From NCBI RefSeq assembly GCF_000143415.4, contig NW_003314270.1, positions 62,001 through 126,000 on the forward strand: a DNA stretch of 64,000 bases, given 5' to 3'. Positions 27,171 through 38,659 of the stretch are shown piece after piece. Made by a program: the position numbers and the translations under genes. Origin of the DNA: Selaginella moellendorffii (lineage: Eukaryota > Streptophyta > Lycopodiopsida > Selaginellales > Selaginellaceae). The notes below the pieces were generated by a model, which ran no database searches, was not told the DNA's origin, and saw only the letters and a list, made by a program, of their open reading frames with translations. Every line of letters starts with the position of its first letter. Positions within the stretch are counted from its first letter, which is position 1.

Positions 27171-29376
27171 ATGCTTGGCGCCCCGGCGCATCGGCAGCTC
27201 GGATTCTCGTCGCCAACGTTCTGCCAGTGGATATGGAGGTCGGGATTGCGCGGCGGCAGCGGCGCTAGGGCGCAATCGCAATCGCAATGCGGGGGATTCA
27301 TTCGCGTGTATTCCGTCGCTGCGAGCGCCAAGGAGAAGAAGAAGCAGCAGGCCAGGTATTCTTTTCATGCCGAGCCTGGCGTCAGCTGGATTTCGCTGGG
27401 ATTGTCCGGGGAAATCTCACAGGCTGCTATGAAGGCGGGGTTTGATCGTCCCTCGACGATACAGGTATGTTTGTGAGGAGACTTCTTTTTGTGTGTGATT
27501 ACGGGTTAACAAGTTTGCTCTTCGTTCTGCCAGGGCGCTGCAATTCCTCGTATTCTAGAAGGTGGTGACGTAATTTTGGCTGCCGAGACGGGCAGTGGAA
27601 AAACTCATGCATATCTCCTTCCGATTTTTCAACTCCTTGCAAAGTCGAATCAGGAATTCAAGGAGAAGAAAGCCGAGGACGAGAATGCTTACATTCCACG
27701 CAGCTTTGCTTTGGTTTTGTGCCCGAACGCTACCCTGTGTCAACAAGCTGCCGAGATGGCGACCAAGGTTTGCAGTAAGCTGGGTGATTTTGTTCGGGTT
27801 GCTGTCATAACCGGAGGTCAGGTACGTGAGAAAATGCTCACCCGAGTTCCTGATAATTTACTATGTTCTTTTCAGGGATGGCCAACATCGCCCCCAGATT
27901 TTGTGTTTGCTACACCGGGAGCCTTGATAAACCACCTCTTCAGCTTCGATCCAAAGCAAAAGCGTAGAACGGCTTTTTTAAGAGATGCCCGTTATGTGGT
28001 GAGTTGATTGTTCATTTCTATCTTCTGCCGAACTACATACTTAAGGAGGTACACAGGTCTTTGATGAAGCGGATATGCTCTTATCAGGGGGTTTTGAACG
28101 GCAAGTGATCCAACGGTTGATTCCACTGCTCAGGCTTGCCGAGAAAAAGCTTGCTGCGGAGGAAAAAGCCATCCAGAAGCCGGGTAGTGAGCAAAAAAAG
28201 GAGGAAACCAAGCCATGGACCGACTTTGAACCTTCTAAAGAAGAGGAATTTGAATCCGACGGTGATTCTGATATGGAAAAGGAGATAGCCAGTGAGTGGA
28301 AGGAAGCGGCAGCAGACATCGATTCTGAGACAGCTACTGACTGTACTCCCGGACCAACAGAATCTGGCGGTGATGAAAAGGGGGACGACACTACAAAGAA
28401 AAAGCGCAAGACATACAGGAAAAAGTACAAAAGAAGCAAGCAATACATTTTTGTGGCTGCTACACTGCCGGTAGTAGGGAAAAAGACTCCTGCTATAATG
28501 CTCTCGTACCAATTCCCGGACGCTACCTGGGTCAACGGCGATTTCCTTCACCGACAAATTCCAAGGTAGCGTGTGGTTCTAGTGTTCTCGTAACTTATCG
28601 AGTTTCTGCTGCAGTGTAAAGCATCAGTGGATTGAGGTCGATTCTAAAAAGCGAGTAGAAGCACTTCTCAAAGCCATTGCCGCACGGCCAGAAGTTAATG
28701 AGGCAGGTACGCCACCATCCTTTATGCGGACGATGGTGTTCGCAAACACCATCGAGTCAGTTACTGCCATTTCCAAGATTCTGGAGAAAGTAAACATCGT
28801 ACCACTTTGTTACCATAGAGATATCCCCTTGGAGGAGCGCACTAGCAACTTGAAAAGGTTTCAAGATGAAGGCGGGATACTGCTGTGTACAGATTCAGGC
28901 GCTCGAGGACTTGACATCCGTGATATTGGTCATATCGTCCAGGTGAGTAAAACAAAGTTTGAAAGCTTTTTACAACTAGCTCTTTGCAGGCCGAGTTTGC
29001 GTTAAATGCAGTCGATTATCTCCATAGAGTGGGAAGAACGGGAAGGGCTGGTAATACCGGCGTTGTTACAAGTCTTTACACAGAATCCAGTAAACCGCTT
29101 GCGAACGCTGTCCGTATAGCAATTTCTGATGGCCAACCAGTGGTACTTTCTTATATGCTGTTCATGCGTTCCTTCATCTAAAGGTCTTTTAAAATTATTG
29201 CAGGAGGGAGCTTTCAGCAGGAAAAGAAGTTTCCGGAACAAGCTTAAAAAGAAAGGTAGGCTGCTGTTTCATTTTCCTTGAAATTTTATGTATTAACGGC
29301 GTGCGGACCACACACAGAGTTGCAACAAGACCAATCTAAGGAGAGCTCTTGCGAGGAGTCCCCAACACCTCTCTGA
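27171..29376 (+). CDS. RH22: DEAD-box RNA helicase RH22-like, chloroplastic
   Basis: ATP-dependent RNA helicase; the Arabidopsis relative RH22 works in chloroplast 50S ribosome assembly. The ATG at 27171 starts a basic, Ser/Gln-rich presequence of about 60 residues. Motifs: the Q-motif region AMKAGFDRPSTIQ, Walker A AAETGSGKTHAYLLP (about 27580), FATPGALINHLF, VFDEADMLLSGGFERQVIQR (DEAD, about 28060), VAATLPV in place of SAT (about 28455), RTMVFANTIESV, CTDSGARGLDIR and YLHRVGRTGRAG (about 29020). An acidic insert sits between DEAD and the VAAT motif (about 28200-28390), as in RH22-type proteins. Nine or so exons; stop TGA at 29374-29376. The VAAT variation on SAT is worth noting. Confidence 0.88.
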
Positions 29377-29949
29377 TGTCTTGTGGTTTGTGAGGCATCA
29401 GTTTCTATTTTGTAGCGTAGTGCGCTGTATTTTCTGATATTAATTCAAAGTCTGTCTGATGAGTTTGATAGGGGGGCGCATGCTCATATTGCCGGTCAGG
29501 ATTTTCGTGCGGAAAGAGCTTGTTTTGTATGGACTTGTCGTTTCGGGTGAGGGAGTTGGCTTGCTGGAGTCCGGTTGCAGAATCCGATGTTCACGTCTTA
29601 CGAAGGAAAGAATAAGGTAAGGTTTGCTGATGGTGACTCTGTTATTCTTTTTTGTTTGTACTGCCTAACCTTGTTGGCGTTCCTTCGCACAGAAACCGAC
29701 TGGAAAGCTGGCTGTGCTTGGTGACTGAGTTTGACCGTGGATTGTTGAGGAAAAAAATTACACAGTTACACAACTGTACTGCACAGGTGAAAGAACATTC
29801 ATTCTGCAATTTACAAAAGACGCCAGGAATTTGAGACCCCTCCAGGAATATCTTGAGGGTATGAGGAAATATCTGGCTTTGTTTCTCGTGACTCCTGTTT
29901 TTAAATGCTGTTTTTTTTTCTTTCCAGACATGATGAGCGGAGCTGAAAA
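29377..29949. other. Convergent 3' region of RH22-like and ARM genes, no gene seen
   Basis: It contains likely 3' UTR sequence of the two convergent genes. Short frames around 29640-29950 have no recognised domain. Nothing else is supported. Confidence 0.45.
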
Positions 29950-31539
29950 TCACAGTGTGATTGAAATGAAGTGGTCAGAAATATCACAACCAGGACCAAG
30001 TTGCGGATTCATGCCTTCTCTGGCCATCATGTTGCGGTTTTGAAGGACTTTATGGACAAATTTTCCGGGTTGCGCGTCTTCACAGCAGAAGACATCATGA
30101 AACGTAGTCGAGCTCTTCCTGCCAAAGTCGTCATCCTGCTTGAGACAGTCGAGGATCCATGCAGCTACCTTCTGTGCTAGAGAGCTCCCCAAAATGGACA
30201 GTTCCAAGAGTGCCGATACTGCTCCGCAACGGGAAATTGCCTGTCTCAACGCACGGCTCCGGTACGCCATGGTCATGAGGACAGATACGGCCTTCTCTTG
30301 ACACTGTGGAGCGTCAGCCCAGCCGAGAACGTCCACCAGTATGAGGACAGCGTCTTGCTTGTCGACAATAGCTCGCCGGCCAACTTCCGTTGCTGCTAGA
30401 TTTCCCAGAAGATCTACTGCCGTTTCCACAAGCTCGGGGTGGTAAATCATATCTAGCAGGGACTGGATTATATTAGCGTCGACGATCACCTTAACGTTGC
30501 CGTGGAAGATGGAGAGATTGCACAGCGCTTTCAATGCGTCCTTTTTGGCTTTCAAGCTTGCTCCCTGCTTCAAGATATTGATGAGAGCTGGGACAGCACC
30601 AGAATGTCCAATTACGGGCTTGTTCACATCCAAAGCAGACAAGCTGAGGAAGACTGCTGCCAGGCCTTCTTGGACTGTTCCTCCCGATTCCTGAGAAATT
30701 TTCACCATCTTCGGGACGGCTCCAGCAGTCACTATGGCAGCCTTGTTCCTGCAAACACCAATGGAAGGAACATATCAGCGACACCGACGATGTGGCGGAA
30801 ATTCGAAAACTATCGCAACGACCGGACGGACGAAAAACAGGAACAGGAACAGGAACGAAACTGGGAAGGTGTGTGAGACGTGGAGAACTTACACGTTAGT
30901 TCCGATGGCGAGGCTGAGAAGTGCAAGCAGGGCCGTGTGTTGGACACCTTTATCGTTGGCGAAGGCATCCAGCATGGCGATAAGTGGTGTGATTGCACCC
31001 ATCTTCACCAGCGTCATGCTTATCCTGGTGCTCGACTTTGCAAGCCGTCTCACTCTCTCCGCCGCATGCCTCCGGCTGGCCGAGTTACTGGAACCAAGCT
31101 CCTCGATGACCGGCTGCAAATCTCCCAGGACTTCGTCCGACTCGTCCGTGGACTGGGAGCTCCGGGCCTTTTCAAACTTAGGCGTGGCGAACAGATAACC
31201 GGAATTTGGATGGAGCATGTAGTGATGCTGCAATTCAGCGCTCCTCCGATGGCGAGCTTTCGCCTCCCTGTGAAACTTCTGTTCGTCCTTGCCGCTGCTG
31301 GTGCTGGTGCTGGTGCTGCTGTTGCTGCTGCTGGTGCTGTTTCGCGGCCATGCATCCGTCCTCCTGCTCCGGAGCGGCACCAAGCTGTGCTGGAAGTCCT
31401 GCTTCGGCCTGCAATATTTGAAGTTGTCCAGCATGGAAGAGAGGCTCTCGAAAACTTTCCGGGAATGCGATGGAGAGGGGCTACAACTTCCTGGCTTGGC
31501 ATTAAGTAACGCGGACGGATCGTATTCCTTTGCCGGCAT
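29950..31539 (-). CDS. Armadillo-repeat protein
   Basis: Two exons, 31539-30893 and 30748-29950, encode about 481 residues. The N-terminal third is low-complexity, with a Ser/Thr-rich run (STSSSNSSTSTSTSS, about residues 68-85). ARM repeats then follow: LGDLQPVIEELGSSNSASRR, RISMTLVKMGAITPLIAMLD, VQHTALLALLSLAIGTNV, KKDALKALCNLSIFHGNVKV and VETAVDLLGNLAATEVGRRA. No U-box was seen, so it groups with plain ARM proteins related to plant U-box ligases, with a scaffolding role inferred. The splice (AACGT|GTAAGTT ... TTTGCAG|GAACAAGG) restores VNKAAIVTAGAVPKMVKIS. The protein ends CDISDHFISITL. Confidence 0.85.
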
Positions 31540-32227
31540 GCTGGGACGGATACTTCTTTGCTGGGAGCTTCAGTTGGAGGAAAGGAAATCTTCAGCCAGA
31601 TATGAAACCGCCGGAGACCAACATCATGCATTGGGTGATTGAGGAGAAGCAAATTCCCAGGCCACGCTTCATCATGGAACTCCCGAGTGCGCAAAGCCTT
31701 TGAAGAACGACACTGATATGGAAGAGTAATTTTTGTAGAAGACAAGGGAGCGCTTGTCTCGGCTCCTCAGCTGGAAAACAGAGACAGGGAAAGCAAGGCA
31801 AAGCGAACGCTGCTGGATGGCATGATAGCAATCACACAGACGACACGAGTCAGGCCGAAACTGCGGAAGAAACGCAAAGAATCGATTTTCCGGAGGCGAG
31901 ACGACTTGGGACTTGCGGAGGAGGAGGAATTATAAGACGCATGCAAAGAGCGTGCTGCGGAAGAAAAACCTCGCTAAAACCTACACATATATCAAGCGCT
32001 GCTGCCGAAGGGCTCGCTCCAAAGGCGGACGAGGAGGAAGGACTCTTGGGAGGGGGAGAAGAAAGCAGAGAAAGCGAAAGCGGACCACCTAACAGCGGAC
32101 TTGCCAACAAAAAATGCGCTCTCTTTACCGCGCAATACAGAGCATCTGCTGCAGGAGTAAGAGAATGGAAAAGAGGGCTTTTCGCGGGGTAAGGAACGGA
32201 CTGGAGTTGACAGTAAGTGCTTTTCTT

Positions 32228-32398
32228 TGTTAAACTTTGCTTTTCTCACTTTGAAGCTTTAGTTTTTTCCACAGGTCGTCTAACTCCGTGCTTATGCTTC
32301 TGTGCAGAATGTTAAACTTTGCTTTTCTCACTTGGAAGCTTTTTTTTTTCTTTTTCTACAGTTCGTTCGTCCAACTCCGTGCTTAAGCTTCTGTGCAG
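32228..32398 (+). repeat. Imperfect tandem repeat of an intron-like unit
   Basis: Unit 1 (about 32228-32309) and unit 2 (about 32310-32398) both begin GTTAAACTTTGCTTTTCTCA and both end in CTCCGTGCTTA(T/A)GCTTCTGTGCAG. They differ in a T-rich middle. Each unit ends with a good 3' splice site, so it looks like a duplicated intron end in a leader or non-coding RNA. Confidence 0.7.
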
Positions 32399-35300
32399 GC
32401 AGCCCAGCCGGCAGCAGCCAGTGTATAGCATCCAGGGGAGCACAGCCACAGGCAAGAGGAAAGGTGTCAAGTAAAGCAAGCGTGCTCCTGGTGGTGTGAT
32501 GGATAGCACGAGTTATATACTCTGGCTGCGCATGGAGAGGATTCCATCATGCCGAGGCCTCTTGCATGGATTCCCTTGTTCCTGACGGACGGCTGCTCTC
32601 AAGGTAAGAACTAAGAAGAGACCCTCTCTCTTTCGCGTCTATCTTACTTATTCCCTGTTCATGTTGTCTTCTTACACTCTTTTTTCTTTTGCCTTTCTCT
32701 CTCTTTCAGTCGGAGGGTAGTGGGAACGGAACTCGTAAAGGTTTACGACTGCTACTTGCTGGTACTTTTTCGAATTTTTCTAGTCGGCATTGTTTCGGTG
32801 CTTTGTGTTTCTTGCATATATTTCTCGTGGTTTTTTATTTTCCTTTGCTGTTGTTGTTTTCTCTTCCTCTGTAGTGAGCTATGTAGCTGTTTCATCTTTA
32901 TGTTTCGCTGAGTTATGTCTGTCGGTTTGGTGGTCCATGGTCGTCTGAGGCTCTACGAACCCGACTATTAAGTAGAGTCCTCGTTCCTGCGGTTCTTACG
33001 TCTTCTTTCGGATCCTGGCTTGAAAGTTTCTGAGGCTACGTTTGCACCACCTCTCTGAGTTATCGAGCACTTCTTTTGAGCTGTTCTCTCTGGTTGGCAT
33101 TTTGCATTTGTTTGTGATTTTAAAAACTCCCTCGTCTCTCGCAGATTTTGTTTTATTTACATGGTGGCTGCTTCCAGTCCTTTGACTGGCTAGCTAACTA
33201 AAACACCGAATCTTTGTGATCTCCCTCCGGCGCACCAAACGGCATTTGTGGACGTATCACAGGTACGGCGAGACGATGATGATTCGCCTTGTTGCTTTCT
33301 CGCTTTTTTCAAAAGCCTGATCCAAGGAAGGGGCGGTGAGTGGTGTGAGGTGAATTTTTCTTCCCCCGCCCCCCTTCTTTCAACCAGGGGTATCAGGCTG
33401 TATTTGGAGCAACAAGCAAGGTGAATCTCATTGATTTCTCAGGTTTTCTATTACTTTTCAAACTTTGGGAGCAACAAACAGGGGCCTCTGCTTCCATAAT
33501 GCGGAGTGAAGAAAATGGCACATCAGCTCTTTCCTGCGCTTTGGGAGGCAAACGGAGCTCGCTCGAAAAGCCCGTCCGGGTGTAAGCGGGTGATGGAATG
33601 AGGTAACAAAAGGAGCCTTTTCTCTTTTCAAGGCTTTTAGAATCTTGACATTGCAAACACGTCGGTTTTAGCAGCTCGGAGTTGTTTTATCCCCTAGAGC
33701 TCTGGGGAAAGAACAAGAACATCTCGGGGCCTGGTAATTAAGTTAAATTCTCCTCGTTGGTGATCTCTCTTGTTGGTGATTGCAGTGAAGGCTAAATGAT
33801 AGCAATTATGCGAAAAGAGAAAACTCCTCGCACTCCAACACCAGGTAAAATCTCACTCTAGGGATCGTTGATTCAAGCTCAAGTTTGGTGGTTCCCTCTT
33901 TTCTCGGTTTGTAGGTGTGTTAGAGAGCAGCATCAAAGGCCACCACTTGAGTGTGTTTCCTCCGAATGGAACCAGAGAGGCCAAGAAGCTCCATAAAATC
34001 ATCGTCCACCACCATCACCACCACCACCACCAGTGGCAAAGAAGAAGAATAGAATCGCCCAAGAGACGATTAAAATACGAATATAATGGATGTCATCCTT
34101 GAGTTCGTCACCTTCACGTGTCAGCCCTCTTGGCTTTCATGTGTGAGCCACACGGGGAATAACCACCACTGGATCTCCAGTCGTGGCTTTTGGAGACCGC
34201 CATTGCAGATATGCATGAGAAAACCAACAAAATCCCCAGAGAGAATTAATTGATTCTATGTCATCCTTCTACACCTCTTTTTCTTTACAGTTTTCTCTTT
34301 TCATCTTTGTGCATGTAGCTCTGTAAGAAATTGGGTTAAGCTTCTACGTCAACCTCTCTATAAGTCGATGATATGCGCGTCGGAAATGATAAAGAACTTC
34401 TTGCAACTTTTTTCTTTCTTTGCGGGGAGACTTTGTCCAGTATGGATTAGACTGGATTGGAGTGAAACGATGGATATGTGAATGGATCGAGCTATGCTAG
34501 CTTCGGGGGATGTGAATCACAGCTTGGCCGCGAAGACTATGGAGATTTCGGGGCTTTTGTTTAAGTCTTGGGGTGTAGAAGTTTAGATTATCTCGGTGCG
34601 GGAAATCAAACCTCATCATGCACTGGGAAAAAGAAGTTGGTTAGATCATTCCAAAACCGAGACCATTGTTTCTTTTCAGGAAAACAAGCTAGAGGATTAA
34701 TATTATACATGGATGGATCATCTACCTTCCACCATGGATTATTGTAAACTAACAAAGCATCACGCACGAGTGCAAAGTGGCTGTCTACATTTCAAATTCA
34801 AATTCTAATAGTAATATTATTACTAAAATACTAATACTAAAGGCACATTTTGCTTATGGTTTTTGTTTGTTTGGAAAGCTTCTAAGCACTCATTTGTAAA
34901 CAAACAATCACTTGGGCTCCAAGCTTTTAGATTAACAATTCAAGCTTTTGGTTAAGAATTCAAAAGCCTAGCACCTTTCCAGTGAAGATGACTTGTACCA
35001 TAGCGATAGAAAATTTCTCCTCTACCGAAAGAGAACATATTGGAGCTATGCCTCACCAAGATTTTATAAACTCTCCTAGAAACTAGAGTTAGATCTTACT
35101 TTTCTTCCCTTTGTCAACTAAGAAACTTGGCTTTGGCTTTCCAGTGGAAGACATGTCACACAAGCACCTCTCACTCAAATAAAAGTCCACAAAAAATATA
35201 AGAGAGAGATAGAGATAGAAGAGAACCTGTGCATTGCTTTAAGTGCTGGCATACTTAGCAATGGATGATAGCTTTAGTAGCCACTAGAAGCATCTCCCCA

Positions 35301-35498
35301 AAGAGCTCTCCAAACAGTAAGATAGCTGGAAGAAAAACCCGTGAATTCTCAAGAGAGAAAAGCTATACCTCGAAGAACAGGGCATGATCTTGACAAGCCC
35401 CGTCCTCTTTGACAAGCCCCGGTCCTTTTGATCACGTCATTGCTCTTTCTACTTTCTCGTCTTGGCGGCTTCTCGAGAGAGATGACTTGTCACGATCC

Positions 35499-35598
35499 NN
35501 NNNNNNNNNNNNNNNNNNNNNNNNNNNNNNNNNNNNNNNNNNNNNNNNNNNNNNNNNNNNNNNNNNNNNNNNNNNNNNNNNNNNNNNNNNNNNNNNNN
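35499..35598. other. Assembly gap (100 N)
   Basis: A run of exactly 100 N bases, the usual placeholder for a gap of unknown size. Sequence on either side may not be adjacent in the genome. Confidence 0.98.
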
Positions 35599-35786
35599 AG
35601 GGAGTAGCGAGTGGAGATCATTGAAACAAGCCACCTGTGTTGTGTGTGATTTTTAAGGATGCCTGCATGGCACACCAAAGACAAGTTGTGAGGTACTTGA
35701 CAAAGAACTTTTTACCTGGAACCCACGGATCTTTGCATCTCCCTCCTTTTGTTTTGTTTTTTCGACGTTGCTCCCTCCTTTCGTTA

Positions 35787-38034
35787 TCACCAGAGCTCCA
35801 TCGGCTCGCCCTCCAGCTCCGCCTTTGGTGTCTCCAGAGCCTTCGGTTTAGGCCCAGCTTTCATCTTTTCCCTGGCCCATCTGTCCTCTCGCCGGTTGAA
35901 GCCCGTCTCTGCATTCGACGGCCTCTTCTTTGGCTTCTCCTCGGTCTGGTGGACGATCGTGAAACCAGGAGTCTCGAAAATCCGTGCGTAGTCGTACACC
36001 AGAGCCTCTCGCGTGGAGACCGCCACCCCCTCGTATGTCCACACCTCGATGACTGCCTCGCCTTTAAGTCCCAGGCCCACCCAGCCCAGTCCTGCGACCG
36101 CGATATCTACCGTGCTCGCTTCCCAGTCGTCGCCATGGACTCGAAACTTTTGAGATACGAATTGTCCCTGCTCGATCCAGCTTTTCAGGCTCGAAGGAGG
36201 CTAGCGATGGACAAAACCGGGAATTAGACAACAGGAAGTGGACAAAACCAGCAAACCTTGAGCTCCACGCCGATATGCTTCTTGAAAACATCGAGCGCAC
36301 GCTCGGTCTTTCCCATGTGCAACGAGATGAAAGGTGACGCCCACACTGTCATGTATATCGTGCGGGCAGGAGCTTCTAAGAGATCCAGTCTCAGGTATCC
36401 TCCCACTTGGATGCTGTGGCCAACCTACATTGATACTACAGCTTTAGAACGTAGGAGACCTCAGCGGAAAACGTTACCTTTATGCGGAAGGTTCTGGGCT
36501 TGAGCTCCTTTCGCATCTGGACGCTCTTGAAGTCCTCCTCGTTGAGACGCATCGTGAGCTGGTGCGAGTGGAAAATGCCGGGCGTGTCGTAGAGCTTGAT
36601 GTTCTGCGGGAGGATCCCTGTTATCTTGAGGATTCCGATCGTAGTCCCTGGATGTGCCGCCTCAGTGAGGCGGCTCTCGTGCTTCCCAACGTTGAAACGT
36701 GCCAGAGCATTGATGAGCGAAGATTTCCCAGCGTTCTGAGCTCCGACAACCCATACGTCGCCTCGAGGCCCAGCAACTTTTGTGATCCTCTCGGTCAGTG
36801 CCTGTACACCCCAGTTCTTTGTCGCGCTCACAAGATGGACTGCAGTCGGCCGAGGAGCTCCGCCAATGATCACCCTCTTCCTTATCCACTGTTCCAGCCG
36901 CATCGGTGAGAGCTGCGGGGGTAGCAAGTCGACTTTCGTTGCAGCGACTATCAGTCGAGGCGAGTTACCGGTAAATCCAGTTCTGTAAGTAGCAGCCATC
37001 TGTGCCTCAACCTCAGAGATCAACTTGGCAACTTGTCGAGGAAAAGAGCCGTCGAAGTCTGATGAATCGACGACCATGAGAACGACGGCTCGTTTACCAT
37101 AAGCTGTTTTCAAGCGCTGGCCGACCATCTTGTCAAAGTCGAACGTCGGGAGTAGCGTCTCGGCTGTTTTCTCTTTCACGCGCCCATAGTACTTTAGCGA
37201 GTGGCACCGCGCGCACACCACAAGCCGTTCCTCAGACGGCTTCTCGCGCTTGAACGACTTCAACATATCTCTCCGTTTCTTCCTTTCATCCGCCTCCTCA
37301 GCCCCGTCGATGATATCCTCCCATGTCTCCTCCAGACTCTTCACGTCATTCTTGTGGTAGTCGCTCGGGGGAGTGAACTCCCGGTACTCCTTCTCTGTCA
37401 TCTCTCCTTTGACGAACTCGAAGTAAGAGTAGCTAGAGTCAGCTTCTTTCTTCTTTTCCGGCGGCCCTGGCACTGGCTCTCCGCAAGTCGCTTCTAGCCT
37501 CGCCATCTCTTCCGGAGTAATAACATCTCGGTCAATCTGGACGTCGAGCTTGATAGGAACTCTAAAGTATCCCGGCTGCAAGGGATCCGTGTCTTGCATG
37601 TAGACACCACATCCCGGACAAATCAACGCTGCATCACCATCTTCCGCGTCGGCACGAGCTCTAGGCGGGACTGGATACGCCGGAATGTAAGCAGCTATTG
37701 CCTCCTGACGAGCCTGCCTCACAATCGCGTACTTGTCACTGGCCGGATCCTTCTTCAGTCCTATGCGTCTCTGGCTGCGAGATAGAAACGTGTTCCCAAG
37801 CCCCGGACGAAGTGTTTGAGAAGCCGGAGGCTCCACCACCGTGAGAGCGTCGACCACCGTGAGCGCATTCACCACTGTCAGTGCGTTGGAGCAGAACGCT
37901 CGTCTCGCCACCCGGAATTCTCCCAGCCTAGGACGTCGAAGTTTCATCCCCTGACACTGCCCAGGAAAACTCTGGCACTGAGCACGCCTGACGAGATCGC
38001 CCATGACGCAAAACGACGCTACCCTGTTGTGCAT
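35787..38034 (-). CDS. BPG2: Circularly permuted chloroplast GTPase BPG2 (YqeH-like)
   Basis: Plastid GTPase; the Arabidopsis BPG2 orthologue is needed for chloroplast rRNA processing and ribosome assembly and was found through brassinosteroid signalling. Three exons: 38034-36478, 36424-36257 and 36200-35787, giving 712 residues. After a transit-type N-terminus comes a zinc finger (CPGCGVYM ... CARCHSLKYYG, about residues 139-288), then G motifs in permuted order: G4 ATKVDLLP, G5 VSATKNWG, then G1 VVGAQNAGKSSLIN and G3 YDTPGIFH. G4 before G1 is the hallmark of YqeH/YlqF-like cpGTPases. The C-terminal domain has DDWEASTVDIAVAGLGWVGL and EVWTYEGVAVSTREALVYDY. An alternative start is at 38004. 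An in-frame 18-bp tandem repeat lies in the transit region. Confidence 0.9.
37832..37885 (-). repeat. Three 18-bp tandem repeats in the BPG2 transit region
   Basis: Three diverged 18-bp units on the minus strand encode ALTVVN, ALTVVD and ALTVVE in a row, near residues 50-67 of BPG2. The insert stays in frame and lies in the poorly constrained presequence. Copy number could be polymorphic. Confidence 0.85.
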
Positions 38035-38119
38035 CTCTGCCTAGTTCCTCTCTACACCACCTTGTTCTTCCTCCACTTCTTCTTATTCTTCTTCCTTGGT
38101 CTTCCTCTTTTCCTTCTCT

Positions 38120-38573
38120 TTAGTCGTAAGTTCCACTCTTGGGGTCGGGTCCAACGTCGCGAGAGCCACTGTTCACATAAGGTCCTCTCATTATAGCACT
38201 TCTAGAGAGCGGCTTGTTTGCATCAATGATTGGCGCAGTCTTCCATTTGCTGCAAGCATCAAGAAGCATGAATCACAGAACGTATCACGAGAACAACACA
38301 CACTACAAGAGAAAAAGCAAAGAAACGAGAAAAAAAAGAGAGAAAAAACTCCAGACACAACAATCACCGAGGATAGCATCTAGACCTCGAAATATCATCC
38401 CTCGGATGAATCGGAGGCCAAGAACGCAAGAATCCACAGGAAATCATCCAATGCAAGCGCTATGAATGCGTTTCCAGCCAGTACCTGATGAAGAATGGAA
38501 GAGCTCCCATCGCCAGCGCGAAGGCGGCGAACCCTAGCCCCACCGCCGCATTGGCGCTCCTCGACCTCGCCAT
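38120..38573 (-). CDS. Small plant membrane protein of 72 residues
   Basis: Two exons, 38573-38485 and 38249-38120, join to 219 nt. The first encodes MARSRSANAAVGLGFAAFAL and a single hydrophobic segment ending ALPFFI. The second, after a 235-nt intron (CATCAG|GTACTGG ... CTTGCAG|CAAATGG), encodes SKWKTAPIIDANKPLSRSAI and RGPYVNSGSRDVGPDPKSGT. A C-terminal RG-Y-N-(S/T)G-(S/T)-(K/R)-D-(I/V)-GPD motif is, as I recall, conserved in small plant transmembrane proteins of unknown function. Without splicing, exon 1 would end after 37 codons. The BPG2 start lies 85 bp downstream on the same strand. Confidence 0.7.
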
Positions 38574-38659
38574 CGCGAAAATGCTCTAGGGTTTATGACA
38601 AGACTTACTATAATCCCCTGTTTTTCTAGGGCTCGCGCGATCGATCGAATGTGAGGTGG

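Larger units (their letters stand above)
31540..35786. other. Gene-poor 4-kb region with assembly gap
   Basis: No conserved coding region was found on either strand. The part up to about 33900 has many T/C-rich tracts with good donor/acceptor pairs in plus orientation (for example CTCAAG|GTAAGAACT at 32602 and CTCTTTCAG at 32709), as expected of a spliced non-coding transcript or long leader. A frame at 33917-34102 holds a CAC/CAT microsatellite giving eight histidines, but lacks an ATG. From 34200 the sequence is AT-rich. A 100-base run of N sits at 35499-35598. Confidence 0.5.

Noticed and set aside
33917-34102. Open frame with eight histidines in a row
   Set aside because: No ATG start; the histidines come from a CAC/CAT microsatellite. 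No conserved sequence around it.
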